This document shows, in pieces, positions 21,753-31,457 of a stretch of DNA of 64,000 bases. Source of the stretch: Vibrio sp. VB16 (GTDB taxonomy: Bacteria; Pseudomonadota; Gammaproteobacteria; Enterobacterales; Vibrionaceae). The position numbers and the translations under genes were made by a program. Below the pieces are notes generated by a model. It saw only the letters and a program-made list of their open reading frames with translations, had not been told where the DNA came from and did not search any database. The stretch is taken from the NCBI RefSeq assembly GCF_015594925.2, contig NZ_CP087590.1, positions 3,534,001-3,598,000 on the forward strand, given 5' to 3'. How positions within the stretch are numbered: the stretch's first letter is position 1; the number at the start of each line of letters is the position of its first letter.

Positions 21753-23224
21753 AGAATACCAAGGTCATCCCAAATAGAATCTATTTTCTCTACTATTTTT
21801 GGATCCTTTTTGATGGGTCTACCCCACTCTCTTTGCGTTTCCCCTTCCCACTTATTGGTTGCATCTAGCCCCATTTTTGATCCTAAACCAACAGTGGGAG
21901 ATGCAAAATCAAGCGAATCTATCGGGGTATTATCAATCATCACTGTATCACGCACTGGATCCATCCTAGTCGTGATAGCCCAAATTACATCATTCCAATC
22001 CCGAGCATTCACATCATCATCACAAACAACGATAAATTTGGTGTACATGAACTGCCTCAAAAAAGACCACACTCCCATCATGACTCTCTTTGCATGTCCA
22101 GGGTATTGCTTCTTCATTGTCACTACAGCCATTCGATAAGAACATCCTTCAGGTGGTAAATAAAAGTCGACAATTTCAGGAAACTGTTTCTGAAGTATAG
22201 GAACAAATACTTCATTTAGCGCGACGCCTAGAACCGCGGGCTCATCTGGTGGTCTCCCAGTATAAGTACTGTGATAAATGGGATTATTTCTCATGGTGAT
22301 ATGAGTAATCGTGAACACGCGATGTTGTTCTACTTCATTGTAGTATCCAGTATGATCGCCATATGGGCCTTCAGCCGCAAATTCACTTGGATCGATGTAA
22401 CCTTCCAATACAATCTCAGCACTTGCAGGCACCTCTAAGTCATTACTTATAGACTTAACGACTTCTGTTTTACTGCCTCGCAGTAAGCCAGCAAAGGCGT
22501 ATTCAGAAAGAGTATCGGGAACCGGTGTCACTGCACCTAAAATAGTTGCGGGGTCAGCACCAAATGCAACGGAAACCGGGAATCGCTCTCCAGGATTACT
22601 TTGCATCCAATCTTGCAGATCAAGAGCGCCGCCTCGATGTGCTAACCAACGCATGATAACTTTGTTTTTGGACAGCTTTTGTTGGCGGTAAATACCCAAA
22701 TTTTGACGTTTTTGATTCGGTCCCTTGGTGACAGTCAGTCCCCATGTCAACAATGGCGCCACATCTTCAGCCCAACAACTCATTACGGGTAACTTGTCTA
22801 AATCAACGTCATCACCTTGCCAAATAACCTCTTGACATGGAGCCTTCCTGAGCCTTTTGGTGGGCATATTTAGAACTTGTTTGAATACAGGTATCTTGTC
22901 AATTGCGTCTTTAAAGCCCTTTGGTGGTTCAGGCTCTTTCAGGTAAGCCAATAACTTTCCAACCTCTCTGAGCTCAGAAACCTCCTTTCGCCCCATTCCC
23001 AGTGCGACACGTTCCGCTGTACCAAAGAGATTGGTCAATACTGGCATCTCATACCCTACTGGATTTTCAAAAAGTAAAGCAGGACCACCAGCTCGCAAAG
23101 TGCGATCGCTAATCTCCGTCATCTCATAATGTGGGTCTATTGGGTGAGTAATACGCTTAAGCTGACCCTTTTCTTCTAAAAGGGTAATAAAGTCACGTAA
23201 ATCCTTAATACTCATAGGGCTCAT
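21749..23224 (-). CDS. ubiD: 3-octaprenyl-4-hydroxybenzoate carboxy-lyase UbiD
   Basis: 491 residues, full length. UbiD decarboxylates 3-polyprenyl-4-hydroxybenzoate in ubiquinone synthesis, using prenylated FMN made by UbiX. The family blocks are visible: DLRDFITLLEEKGQLKRI at the start, the E-F-A-x-E-G-P-Y-G-D-H-T-G-Y-Y motif near residues 283-300 with its catalytic acid and arginine surroundings, and the C-terminal region ending in DDLGIL. An alternative start is three codons downstream. It begins the ubiD-ferredoxin-fre operon. Confidence 0.96.
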   Translation of the reverse strand: MSPMSIKDLRDFITLLEEKGQLKRITHPIDPHYEMTEISDRTLRAGGPALLFENPVGYEMPVLTNLFGTAERVALGMGRKEVSELREVGKLLAYLKEPEPPKGFKDAIDKIPVFKQVLNMPTKRLRKAPCQEVIWQGDDVDLDKLPVMSCWAEDVAPLLTWGLTVTKGPNQKRQNLGIYRQQKLSKNKVIMRWLAHRGGALDLQDWMQSNPGERFPVSVAFGADPATILGAVTPVPDTLSEYAFAGLLRGSKTEVVKSISNDLEVPASAEIVLEGYIDPSEFAAEGPYGDHTGYYNEVEQHRVFTITHITMRNNPIYHSTYTGRPPDEPAVLGVALNEVFVPILQKQFPEIVDFYLPPEGCSYRMAVVTMKKQYPGHAKRVMMGVWSFLRQFMYTKFIVVCDDDVNARDWNDVIWAITTRMDPVRDTVMIDNTPIDSLDFASPTVGLGSKMGLDATNKWEGETQREWGRPIKKDPKIVEKIDSIWDDLGIL

Positions 23225-23348
23225 TCGATTATTGGAATTGTTGCTATTTTATAACAAAAAAATAACGAAACCGACTATTTAGCGTGGAATTGTTCGAAAT
23301 ATAATAAATAAGAGAGGTTCTTGGTTTTTTAAGTGCTTACCTAAAAAC

Positions 23349-23384
23349 AAAAACGCCACTCGTATAAATACGCGTGGCGTTTCT
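23349..23384 (-). terminator. Terminator after rho
   Basis: A long hairpin (stem parts 23351-23365 and 23368-23382 with one mismatch) ends on the minus strand in TTTTTGTTTTT. It lies downstream of the rho stop codon and separates rho from ubiD. Confidence 0.85.
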
Positions 23385-23427
23385 TAGTAGCTCTATTCTT
23401 AAAAGCTAATAGTTCTAAAACGTGACG

Positions 23428-24687
23428 TTATTGTCTACGCATCGCATCGAAGAACTCGTTATTTGTTTTGGTCATTGCCAATTTGTCGATTAAGAATTCC
23501 ATCGCATCAGATTCGCTCATTGGATGAACAATCTTGCGTAGAATCCACATCTTCTGAAGTTCATCTGACTTCGTTAGCAATTCTTCACGACGCGTACCTG
23601 AACGGTTAAAGTCGATAGCTGGGAATACACGTTTTTCTGCAATCTTACGATTAAGATGCAGCTCCATGTTACCAGTACCTTTAAACTCTTCGTAGATGAC
23701 TTCATCCATTTTAGAGCCCGTATCAACCAATGCAGTAGCGATAATCGTTAAACTGCCACCTTCTTCAACGTTACGTGCTGCACCGAAGAAACGCTTAGGA
23801 CGATGTAGTGCATTCGCATCAACACCACCCGTCAAAACTTTACCTGATGATGGAACAACGGTGTTGTATGCACGAGCAAGACGCGTAATAGAATCAAGCA
23901 AAATAACCACGTCTTTTTTATGTTCTACTAGACGTTTTGCTTTTTCGATTACCATATCGGCAACTTGTACATGTCGAGACGCAGGTTCATCGAAAGTTGA
24001 CGCAATAACTTCACCTTTTACAAGGCGTTGCATTTCTGTCACTTCTTCAGGGCGTTCATCGATAAGTAAAACCATCAATATACATTCAGGGTGATTGTGA
24101 GCAATACTTTGCGCAATGTTCTGTAGCAACATTGTTTTACCCGCTTTTGGCGGAGCAACGATCAAACCTCGTTGGCCTTTACCGATAGGTGAAGCCAAGT
24201 CTAAAACACGTGCGGTAATGTCTTCTGTCGAGCCATTACCACGTTCCATCGTCATGCGTTCATTTGCATGCAAAGGAGTCAAATTCTCAAAGAGAATCTT
24301 GTTACGTGCGTTATCAGGTTTATCGTGGTTTACAGTGTTAACTTTTAGCAAAGCAAAATAACGTTCGCCATCTTTAGGTGGTCGAATTTTACCCGCTATT
24401 GAGTCGCCAGTACGCAAGTTAAAACGGCGTATTTGGCTTGGTGATACATAAATATCATCTGGACCCGCAAGATAAGAACTATCTGCACTACGTAAAAACC
24501 CAAAACCGTCTTGAAGGATTTCTAATGCACCATCTCCAAAAATGTCTTCACCGCTTTTCGCGTGGGCTTTGAGAGTAGAGAAAATAATGTCTTGTTTACG
24601 TAGACGAGCAAGGTTTTCCAGACCGAGGCTTTCACCAAGCTTGACAAGCTCAGGTATAGGCCTGTTCTTCAATTCAGTCAGATTCAT
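23428..24687 (-). CDS. rho: Transcription termination factor Rho
   Basis: 419 residues from the ATG at 24687, exactly the E. coli length and starting MNLTELKN. An in-frame TTG ten codons earlier would add a short unconserved extension. The N-terminal RNA-binding domain includes GFGFLR and DIYVSPSQIRRF. The ATPase domain carries Walker A APPKAGKT, Walker B VVILLDSITR and the Q/R-loop residues. Rho is a hexameric helicase that ends untranslated transcripts. It lies downstream of trxA on the same strand, as in E. coli. Confidence 0.98.
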   Translation of the reverse strand: MNLTELKNRPIPELVKLGESLGLENLARLRKQDIIFSTLKAHAKSGEDIFGDGALEILQDGFGFLRSADSSYLAGPDDIYVSPSQIRRFNLRTGDSIAGKIRPPKDGERYFALLKVNTVNHDKPDNARNKILFENLTPLHANERMTMERGNGSTEDITARVLDLASPIGKGQRGLIVAPPKAGKTMLLQNIAQSIAHNHPECILMVLLIDERPEEVTEMQRLVKGEVIASTFDEPASRHVQVADMVIEKAKRLVEHKKDVVILLDSITRLARAYNTVVPSSGKVLTGGVDANALHRPKRFFGAARNVEEGGSLTIIATALVDTGSKMDEVIYEEFKGTGNMELHLNRKIAEKRVFPAIDFNRSGTRREELLTKSDELQKMWILRKIVHPMSESDAMEFLIDKLAMTKTNNEFFDAMRRQ

Positions 24688-24840
24688 AGTAGTGGATGCT
24701 TTAGCTTTTGTTGTCAAAATAGGATCTGTTTGTTTAGTTATGATTTTTTCGGTCTAAGGAGCGACCAAGAAATGAACATTTGTTTATTTATCGTGCGACA
24801 AACTAGCACTAAATGAAAGACTAGTCTAGTTTTACAAAAA

Positions 24841-24875
24841 ACAAAACCGCGCAAATGTTAAAGTGCACGGTTTCT
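24841..24875 (-). terminator. Terminator after trxA
   Basis: On the minus strand, AAACCGTGCA pairs imperfectly with TGCGCGGTTT around an A/T-rich loop and is followed by TTGTTTTTTG. It lies about 20 bases after the trxA stop codon. Confidence 0.75.
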
Positions 24876-24895
24876 CGCTCTATATCAAAACTAAA

Positions 24896-25222
24896 CTACA
24901 GGTTTGTGTCTAAAAACTCTTTTAATTGAGATTTAGAAAGTGCACCAACTTTCGTTGCTGCTACACTACCATCTTTAAAAAGAAGTAACGTTGGAATACC
25001 ACGAATACCAAATTTTGGTGGTGTACCAGCATTTTGGTCAATATTTAGTTTGCCGATAGTGAGTTTGCCTTCGTATTCATCTGCGATCTCATCTAGAATA
25101 GGTGCAATCATTTTACAAGGTCCACACCATTCAGCCCAAAAATCAACTAATACAGGCCCTGCAGCTTTGATTACATCGTTTTCAAAACTTTCATCTGATA
25201 GCTGCAAAAATTTATCACTCAT
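24896..25222 (-). CDS. trxA: Thioredoxin 1
   Basis: 108 residues from the ATG at 25222, the start that matches E. coli TrxA (MSDK...); an ATG four codons earlier is less likely. The redox motif is WCGPCK with Cys33 and Cys36, the cis-proline lies in GIPTLLLF, and the GALSKSQLKEFLD end is typical. Thioredoxin is the general cytoplasmic disulfide reductant for ribonucleotide reductase, methionine sulfoxide reductase and others. It is divergent from rhlB. Confidence 0.98.
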   Translation of the reverse strand: MSDKFLQLSDESFENDVIKAAGPVLVDFWAEWCGPCKMIAPILDEIADEYEGKLTIGKLNIDQNAGTPPKFGIRGIPTLLLFKDGSVAATKVGALSKSQLKEFLDTNL

Positions 25223-25335
25223 CTTCCACTCCAATGTGTTTATATGCTACTGGTTGGATGATAACCAGGAAATAGATTCCCTATTGGAATGTATTTGCTT
25301 CCGTATTGCAACCCTTAACTGATATTCTATAACTT

Positions 25336-26637
25336 ATGAAAAACACTCATATCACAGAGCACAAATTCGCCGACTTCGGTTTACTGCCGCAAGTCATTGA
25401 AGGTTTAGATAAAAAAGGGTTCGAATATTGTACCCCTATCCAAGCCTTGGCGTTGCCGGTACTGCTCACCGGCCAAGATATTGCAGGCCAGGCCCAAACG
25501 GGTACTGGTAAAACGTTAGCGTTTCTTACTGCTGCTTTCAACCACTTACTAACCACTCCGGAGCAAGAAGGGCGGAAACCAAACCAACCTCGCGCAATTA
25601 TTATGGCGCCGACTCGTGAGCTAGCAATTCAGATCTACAACGATGCTGAGTCTCTAGTTGAATCGACAGGGCTAAAAGCTGGACTTGCTTATGGTGGCGA
25701 AAGTTACGATAAACAAGTATCAAAATTAGAACAGGGCGTAGACATCCTCATTGGGACAACAGGCCGAATTATAGACTTTTACAAACAAAAAGTTTTTAAT
25801 TTGAACCACATCCAAGTAGTTGTACTGGATGAAGCCGATAGAATGTTCGACTTAGGTTTTATTAAAGATATCCGCTTTCTTTTTCGTCGCATGCCAGAAC
25901 CGACTGATCGCTTGAATATGCTTTTTTCCGCTACACTTTCTTATCGTGTACAGGAACTCGCCTTTGAGCACATGCATAATCCAGAGCATGTTGTTGTAGA
26001 ACCTGGGCAAAAAACGGGATATCTAATCCAAGAAGAGCTCTTCTATCCGTCAAACGAGCATAAAATGTCCCTTCTTCAATCGATAATTGAAGAAGAATGG
26101 CCAGACCGTGCAATTATATTTGCTAATACCAAATATAAATGTGATTCAATCTGGGGTCATTTAGCTGCAGACAATCATCGTGTTGGTCTTTTGACTGGTG
26201 ATGTACCTCAAAAGAAACGAGAACGAATCCTAGAGCAATTTACTCAAGGTGAAGTCGATATTTTGGTTGCGACGGATGTTGCTGCTCGTGGGTTACATAT
26301 CCCACAAGTAACGCATGTATTTAACTACGACTTACCTGATGACTGCGAAGATTACGTCCATCGAATTGGCCGTACTGGGCGCGCTGGAGAGAGTGGCAAT
26401 TCAATCAGCTTTGCTTGTGAAGAGTACGCAATTAACTTGACCGCAATTGAAGAATTCATTGAACACACAATACCTGTATCAGATTATGACCCGAGCGCTT
26501 TACTCGATGATCTACCACAGGCACTTCGTACGCGTACAAGACCTAGCAACAACCGTAGACCGACAGGTGGCCCACGTAACGGTAATCGCAGCAACAATAA
26601 GCGAAGTAACTACCGACCGCGTCAACCTCGTAGTTAA
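25336..26637 (+). CDS. rhlB: ATP-dependent RNA helicase RhlB
   Basis: 433 residues. All DEAD-box motifs are present: AQTGTGKT (Walker A), PTRELA, VLDEADRMFD, LFSATL, and HRIGRTGRAG in the second RecA domain. The C-terminal tail (about 395-433) is rich in Arg, Asn, Gly and Pro, the usual basic RhlB tail that contacts RNA. RhlB is the helicase subunit of the RNA degradosome, bound by RNase E. Its place beside trxA and gppA is conserved in gamma-proteobacteria. Confidence 0.96.
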   Translation: MKNTHITEHKFADFGLLPQVIEGLDKKGFEYCTPIQALALPVLLTGQDIAGQAQTGTGKTLAFLTAAFNHLLTTPEQEGRKPNQPRAIIMAPTRELAIQIYNDAESLVESTGLKAGLAYGGESYDKQVSKLEQGVDILIGTTGRIIDFYKQKVFNLNHIQVVVLDEADRMFDLGFIKDIRFLFRRMPEPTDRLNMLFSATLSYRVQELAFEHMHNPEHVVVEPGQKTGYLIQEELFYPSNEHKMSLLQSIIEEEWPDRAIIFANTKYKCDSIWGHLAADNHRVGLLTGDVPQKKRERILEQFTQGEVDILVATDVAARGLHIPQVTHVFNYDLPDDCEDYVHRIGRTGRAGESGNSISFACEEYAINLTAIEEFIEHTIPVSDYDPSALLDDLPQALRTRTRPSNNRRPTGGPRNGNRSNNKRSNYRPRQPRS

Positions 26638-26655
26638 GGGATAGATAAAGTAAAT

Positions 26656-28149
26656 ATGGATCAAGCAATCTCATCGCCGCTCTATGCGGCCATTGACCTA
26701 GGCTCGAACAGCTTCCACATGCTCGTTGTACGGCATATTGATGGAAGTGTTCAAACAATGGCAAAGATTAAGCGGAAAGTCCGCTTGGCTGCTGGACTCA
26801 ATGAGAATAACGCTCTCAGCCCTGAAGCGATGCAACGAGGCTGGGACTGTCTAAGATTGTTTGCTGAAAGATTACAAGATATCCCAGAAGAGAATATCCG
26901 CATTGTTGGCACAGCGACACTAAGAACGGCCACTAATGTGGATGTTTTTCTGAAACACGCAAACCATATTCTTGGATATGACATAAATGTCATATCTGGT
27001 AAAGAAGAAGCTGGAACAATATATAAAGGTGTCGCTCATACATCTGGTGGCTTAGGTAGAAGGCTTGTTGTCGACATTGGTGGTGCAAGTACTGAACTCA
27101 TCATCGGAGAAGGCTTCAACGCCAAAGCATTAACCAGTGTAAAAATGGGGTGCGTCACGTGGTTAGAAAAACACTTTAAAGATCGTCAGCTTAATACACA
27201 CAATTTTGACGCTGCAATTGAGGCAGCAAAAACAACTCTACATCCAATTCTTAAACAATATAACGATATTGGTTGGGATGTATGCGTAGGCGCCAGTGGA
27301 ACCGTTCAGGCTCTACAAGAGATAATGCTTGCACAAGGCATGGACGAAGTGATTACTCACTCCAAACTTAAGCGATTGCAGAAACAGGCTATGCTAGCCG
27401 ATCATTTAGAAGAACTAGAAATAGACGGTTTGACGTTAGAAAGGGCGTTGGTATTCCCAAGTGGACTATCCATATTAATCGCCATTTTTGAACTCCTAAA
27501 GATCGACACCATGACATTGGCAGGCGGTGCTCTGCGCGAGGGAATGGTCTATGGAATGATGATTGAAATGCAACACGATGATATTCGCTCTCGAACCATT
27601 AGCAGCGTTCAGTCTCGTTATCAAATAGATAAACTCTATGGGGAGCAAGTGTTCAGCGTATCACTTTCTCTACTTCAGCAGTGTGGTGCGAAGACTTGGG
27701 TACCTGAATCCCAAGCTTCAATATTACTTGAAGCCGCAGCCAAGCTTCACGAAATAGGACTCGCTATTGATTTTAAAAAGGGTGGTCAGCACAGCGCCTA
27801 CCTTTTGCAAAACCTCGATCTACCGGGTTTCACTCGTGCACAAAAATACTATATTAGCGAATTAACTCGTCGCTATAGAGATCCGCTCTCTTCATTGCCA
27901 GAGCAGCATGCTATTTCTGAACGAAGTGGTAAGAGATTACTCCGTTTATTAAGAATAGCGATTATCTTAACGCATCGAAGAAGCTCTGAATTAGAGCCAC
28001 AATATCGCATTGAAGCGGATCAGGATTCGCTGGTTATGTCGATTCAAAAATCATGGTTAGAACAAAATCCACTGACAACAGCTGAACTTGAAATTGAGTC
28101 TAACCGTCAATCCGATATAGGATGGCCGTTGATAATAAATGCTGAATAA
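26656..28149 (+). CDS. gppA: Guanosine pentaphosphate phosphatase (Ppx/GppA family)
   Basis: 497 residues, matching GppA length. The N-terminal ASKHA ATPase-like fold shows AAIDLGSNSFHMLV (phosphate loop 1), VDIGGASTELI (about 140-150) and GASGTVQAL. An HD-type helical C-terminal part follows (about 310-490). GppA converts pppGpp to ppGpp in the stringent response, and related enzymes also hydrolyse polyphosphate, so the exact substrate is inferred from synteny with rhlB. The gene begins 18 bases after rhlB and probably shares its transcript. Confidence 0.92.
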   Translation: MDQAISSPLYAAIDLGSNSFHMLVVRHIDGSVQTMAKIKRKVRLAAGLNENNALSPEAMQRGWDCLRLFAERLQDIPEENIRIVGTATLRTATNVDVFLKHANHILGYDINVISGKEEAGTIYKGVAHTSGGLGRRLVVDIGGASTELIIGEGFNAKALTSVKMGCVTWLEKHFKDRQLNTHNFDAAIEAAKTTLHPILKQYNDIGWDVCVGASGTVQALQEIMLAQGMDEVITHSKLKRLQKQAMLADHLEELEIDGLTLERALVFPSGLSILIAIFELLKIDTMTLAGGALREGMVYGMMIEMQHDDIRSRTISSVQSRYQIDKLYGEQVFSVSLSLLQQCGAKTWVPESQASILLEAAAKLHEIGLAIDFKKGGQHSAYLLQNLDLPGFTRAQKYYISELTRRYRDPLSSLPEQHAISERSGKRLLRLLRIAIILTHRRSSELEPQYRIEADQDSLVMSIQKSWLEQNPLTTAELEIESNRQSDIGWPLIINAE

Positions 28150-28187
28150 TCAGAAGTTAGAGTTAGGTTATTTTAGGTAGGTACATT

Positions 28188-28222
28188 AAAAAAGCGAATT
28201 TCAATATGACATTCGCTTTTTT
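28188..28222. terminator. Bidirectional terminator between gppA and the queuosine transporter gene
   Basis: A 12-bp perfect stem with A and T ends (AAAAAAGCGAAT, 28188-28199, pairing with 28211-28222) lies between two convergent genes. Confidence 0.88.
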
Positions 28223-28227
28223 ACTTT

Positions 28228-28899
28228 TTAAGCATTTACGCCAGTCACTTTCAAGTCAGGGTTCATTGCGGTCATTCTCTTAACTAAGTAGTTGAGAAAC
28301 ATACCGTACATGGGTACGAATAATCCCAAGCTGATAACCAACTTAAAACCATAATCAACCAAGGCGATTTCTTTCCAATGTTGAGCCATAAACGCATCTG
28401 GACTTTGATAAAAAGCAATGGCAAAGAAAGCTAATGTATCGAGAGCATTACCAATCAAGGTTGAACACGTTGGTGCTATCCACCACTGTTTCAATTGACG
28501 CAGGCGATTAAATACATGAACATCGAGAATTTGGCCCAATAGGTAAGCCATGAAACTTGCAACAGCAATACGTGCGACAAATAGGTTGAATTCCGTTAAC
28601 TGTCCAAAACCTTGAAATTGTCCTTCAAAGAAAACCACAGACAATAAATAGGAGACAATTAAAGCCGGTAACATTACTAAGAATATTATTTTTCTGGCCA
28701 ACTTGGCACCAAAAACACGTACCGTAAGGTCCGTTGCTAGAAAAATAAACGGGAAGGTAAATGCCCCCCAAGTGGTATGCATACCAAAAATGGTAAATGG
28801 CAGTTGAACCAAGTAATTGCTAGACGCAATAATCACCAAGTGAAACAGAACAAGTATAGAGAGTGCTTTGCGCATTTGCGCAGGGGTAAAATTATTCAT
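28228..28899 (-). CDS. yhhQ: Queuosine precursor transporter (YhhQ family)
   Basis: 223 residues from the ATG at 28899. The frame stays open another 36 codons upstream, but that part is the riboswitch leader and is not protein. It has about six hydrophobic membrane segments and the family features FTFPFIFLATDLTVRVFG and the LIGNALDTLAFFAIAF segment. YhhQ (COG1738) imports the 7-deazaguanines preQ0 and preQ1, precursors of queuosine in tRNA. A preQ1-I riboswitch directly before the gene supports this function strongly. Confidence 0.93.
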   Translation of the reverse strand: MNNFTPAQMRKALSILVLFHLVIIASSNYLVQLPFTIFGMHTTWGAFTFPFIFLATDLTVRVFGAKLARKIIFLVMLPALIVSYLLSVVFFEGQFQGFGQLTEFNLFVARIAVASFMAYLLGQILDVHVFNRLRQLKQWWIAPTCSTLIGNALDTLAFFAIAFYQSPDAFMAQHWKEIALVDYGFKLVISLGLFVPMYGMFLNYLVKRMTAMNPDLKVTGVNA

Positions 28900-28904
28900 T
28901 TTGT

Positions 28905-28941
28905 ACCTTTTTAGTTTTGCTTGGGGTTGAGGGAACCCAAG
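28905..28941 (-). promoter_or_regulatory. preQ1-I riboswitch controlling yhhQ
   Basis: On the minus strand the leader reads CTTGGG, a loop TTCCCTCAAC, then CCCAAG and a tail CAAAACTAAAAAGG. This is the preQ1 class I pattern: a P1 hairpin whose loop contacts an A-rich tail to form a pseudoknot around preQ1. The tail contains the ribosome-binding site (AAAGG at 28906-28910) seven bases before the ATG, so binding of preQ1 should block translation. The downstream gene imports the same compound, which makes a feedback loop. Confidence 0.85.
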
Positions 28942-29144
28942 TAGACAACATGTCTTCTTTAAAGCAGTTAAAAATGCTCTTACGAGCGGGCGACGATTAT
29001 ACATCAATCAAATCAAGCTTCAAGAGCCTAAAAGAATAGCAAACGTTTAAGTCTGCAAATTTATTTATACCGGATGTTTGATTACGCTACGGCGGATTCC
29101 TTGATAATAATGAAATGGTCAGATAGTGATGAGCACCTTTAAAA

Positions 29145-29456
29145 CTAAAACCCTTGTGAAAACAGACTCGCTAAATAAGCGACCTCTTCCCGGCTTTCTT
29201 CTTTGTACAGAGCCTCGAGCCACACAGATTCAGAGTAATGTTCAGCCCTTAAAAAAAAGAGACAACCTTCAAAATCAATCAACCAAGAATGGAGATCGGC
29301 ATCAAGTTGCTTCTCTTTAATTTCAGCCGATAATAGACAGACTAACTCTTTACCAACTTTGGGGAAAGAATCAACATCAAAAGATGGTGCAGTTAAGATG
29401 AGCTTACCTTCCGCCTCTATATGTTCAATTAACCCCCAATGCTTGTTAATCTCCAT
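29145..29456 (-). CDS. Small conserved protein downstream of recQ (probable DUF3630)
   Basis: 103 residues from the ATG at 29456, which overlaps the end of recQ and has GGAG about 10 bases upstream; a start eight codons earlier is possible. The protein is acidic and soluble, with a beta-rich start and several aromatic residues (WLIDFEGCLFFLRAEHY). It resembles the small DUF3630 proteins found beside recQ in vibrios. That assignment is from memory of the context, not from a search. No function is known. Confidence 0.65.
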   Translation of the reverse strand: MEINKHWGLIEHIEAEGKLILTAPSFDVDSFPKVGKELVCLLSAEIKEKQLDADLHSWLIDFEGCLFFLRAEHYSESVWLEALYKEESREEVAYLASLFSQGF

Positions 29457-31284
29457 GAGTAACGTGCTCCTGTATAGCATCTAAAAACTTGTCAGCGTAC
29501 TTCTCTAGTTTGACCTGCCCCACGCCATTCACTGCAAGCATTTCACCATATGAAGTCGGTAAAATCTCAGCCATATCAATCAATGTCGCATCACTAAATA
29601 CGACATAGGGAGGTAAGCCAACTTCATCCGCGATAAACTTACGCAACTTACGTAACTTGGAAAATAATTTTTTATCATAATTACGATTCGCGAGCTTGTT
29701 CGATTTCGCCGCTCTAACAGCCGTGTCCAATCTTGGAACGGCGAGTTCAATTACCATCTCTCCTTTTAAGAGTGGTCTCGCCTCTTCCGTTAGTTGCAAT
29801 GTCGAATTACGAGTAATGTTCTGGCATAGCATTCCTTTATGGATAAGTTGACGCATAATACTAATCCAGTAATCATGACTATGTTCACGCCCTATACCGT
29901 AAGTAGAAAGATTATCGTGACCATTCTCTCTAACACGTATATTTTGCATTCCTCGTAAAACTTCCACTACATAGCCCATACCAAAGCCTTGATTGACTCG
30001 GTACACACAAGATAGTGCTTTTCGTGCTGCTTCTGTCGCATCAAAATGTTTTGGCGGATCCAAGCATATATCGCAGTTTCCACAAGGATCATGCCGGTAT
30101 TCACCAAAATAGTTGAGCAATACTTGTCGACGACAAGTTTGCGCTTCAGCAAATGCACTCATGGCGTTGAGTTTATGTGTTTCTACTCTTTTTTGATCAC
30201 CTTCTGGCTTTTCGTCCAATATTTTTCGTAACCAACCCATATCTGCCGGGTCAAATAGCATCATAGCTTCAGCAGGAAGACCATCACGGCCTGCTCGCCC
30301 TGTTTCTTGATAATAAGATTCGATATTTCTTGGTATATCAAAATGAACAACAAACCGAACATTAGGCTTATTTATCCCCATACCAAAAGCGACGGTAGCG
30401 ACCACAATTTGAACATCATCTCTTTGGAAAGCATCTTGAACATAGGCTCGTTCATCAGAATCCATGCCGGCATGATAGCCAGCAGCACGAATGTGGTTAT
30501 TGCACAGTTTTTCAGTCAGCATTTCTACTTTTTTTCGACTACCACAATAAATAATTCCACATTGACCTTTTTGTGTTGCCAAAAAACGAACTACTTGTGA
30601 AACAGGTTTGTGTTTCTCTACAAGATTGTAACGAATATTGGGGCGGTCAAAACTTCCTAGGTAGATCAACGCTTGATTAAGATGCAGTCTAGAAACAATA
30701 TCTTTTCTTGTCGCTTCATCTGCTGTCGCAGTTAAAGCCATAAACGGAACATTAGGTAATTGCATTCTTAACTGACCTAAGGCAGCGTATTCCGGCCTAA
30801 AATCATGCCCCCATTGTGAAATACAATGAGCTTCATCAACTGCAATCATTGAAACTTGCACCCAGGACAACCGTTCAGTGAAGTCTTGGCTTAACGCTCT
30901 CTCAGGAGAAACATATAACAGTTTCAATTTCCCGTTGTTCATTCTAGTAAAAACGGTGGTCAACTCCTCTCTTGTCATTGAGGAATTCAGGCATCCAGCG
31001 GCAACACCATTTGCTTTTAATTGGTCGACTTGATCTTTCATTAACGAGATAAGTGGCGAGATAACTATTGTTAGCCCTTCTTTAACCAATGCAGGAATTT
31101 GATAACAAAGCGATTTACCACCACCCGTTGGCATAATCACTAAACTATCTTGGTCATTTAGAACGGCAGTAATAACTTCCTCTTGGCCGTCACGATAATT
31201 CTGATAACCAAATACATCATTAAGTATCGACTTTGCATCAGGTTTATCCGCATCGATTTGCTGAGCTAAAAGCTTGGAAGTCAT
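29446..31284 (-). CDS. recQ: ATP-dependent DNA helicase RecQ
   Basis: 612 residues. The helicase core has Walker A MPTGGGKSLCYQ, DEAH box VDEAHCISQWGHDFRPEY and QETGRAGRDG. The RecQ zinc-binding cysteines lie at about 380-405 (C-RRQVLLNYFGE, then CGNC-DIC), followed by a winged-helix domain and a C-terminal HRDC domain (about 530-605). RecQ unwinds DNA 3' to 5' in recombination and in repair of stalled forks (RecF pathway). The small downstream gene overlaps its end. Confidence 0.97.
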   Translation of the reverse strand: MTSKLLAQQIDADKPDAKSILNDVFGYQNYRDGQEEVITAVLNDQDSLVIMPTGGGKSLCYQIPALVKEGLTIVISPLISLMKDQVDQLKANGVAAGCLNSSMTREELTTVFTRMNNGKLKLLYVSPERALSQDFTERLSWVQVSMIAVDEAHCISQWGHDFRPEYAALGQLRMQLPNVPFMALTATADEATRKDIVSRLHLNQALIYLGSFDRPNIRYNLVEKHKPVSQVVRFLATQKGQCGIIYCGSRKKVEMLTEKLCNNHIRAAGYHAGMDSDERAYVQDAFQRDDVQIVVATVAFGMGINKPNVRFVVHFDIPRNIESYYQETGRAGRDGLPAEAMMLFDPADMGWLRKILDEKPEGDQKRVETHKLNAMSAFAEAQTCRRQVLLNYFGEYRHDPCGNCDICLDPPKHFDATEAARKALSCVYRVNQGFGMGYVVEVLRGMQNIRVRENGHDNLSTYGIGREHSHDYWISIMRQLIHKGMLCQNITRNSTLQLTEEARPLLKGEMVIELAVPRLDTAVRAAKSNKLANRNYDKKLFSKLRKLRKFIADEVGLPPYVVFSDATLIDMAEILPTSYGEMLAVNGVGQVKLEKYADKFLDAIQEHVTHGD

Positions 31285-31457
31285 TAGTATCCTAATAGAT
31301 AAAGTACAGAGCAGTCATTTAAGAAATGGGGTTCTTAATATAGCGAGACATTGTAGTTGGGTTTAGCAGGGAATAACACATCAAATTATTAGGTGAATAT
31401 GTGATATCGCTTTTATACTTGCTCTCTTACTCCAAATAACTAATAAGTTTAAAAAGC

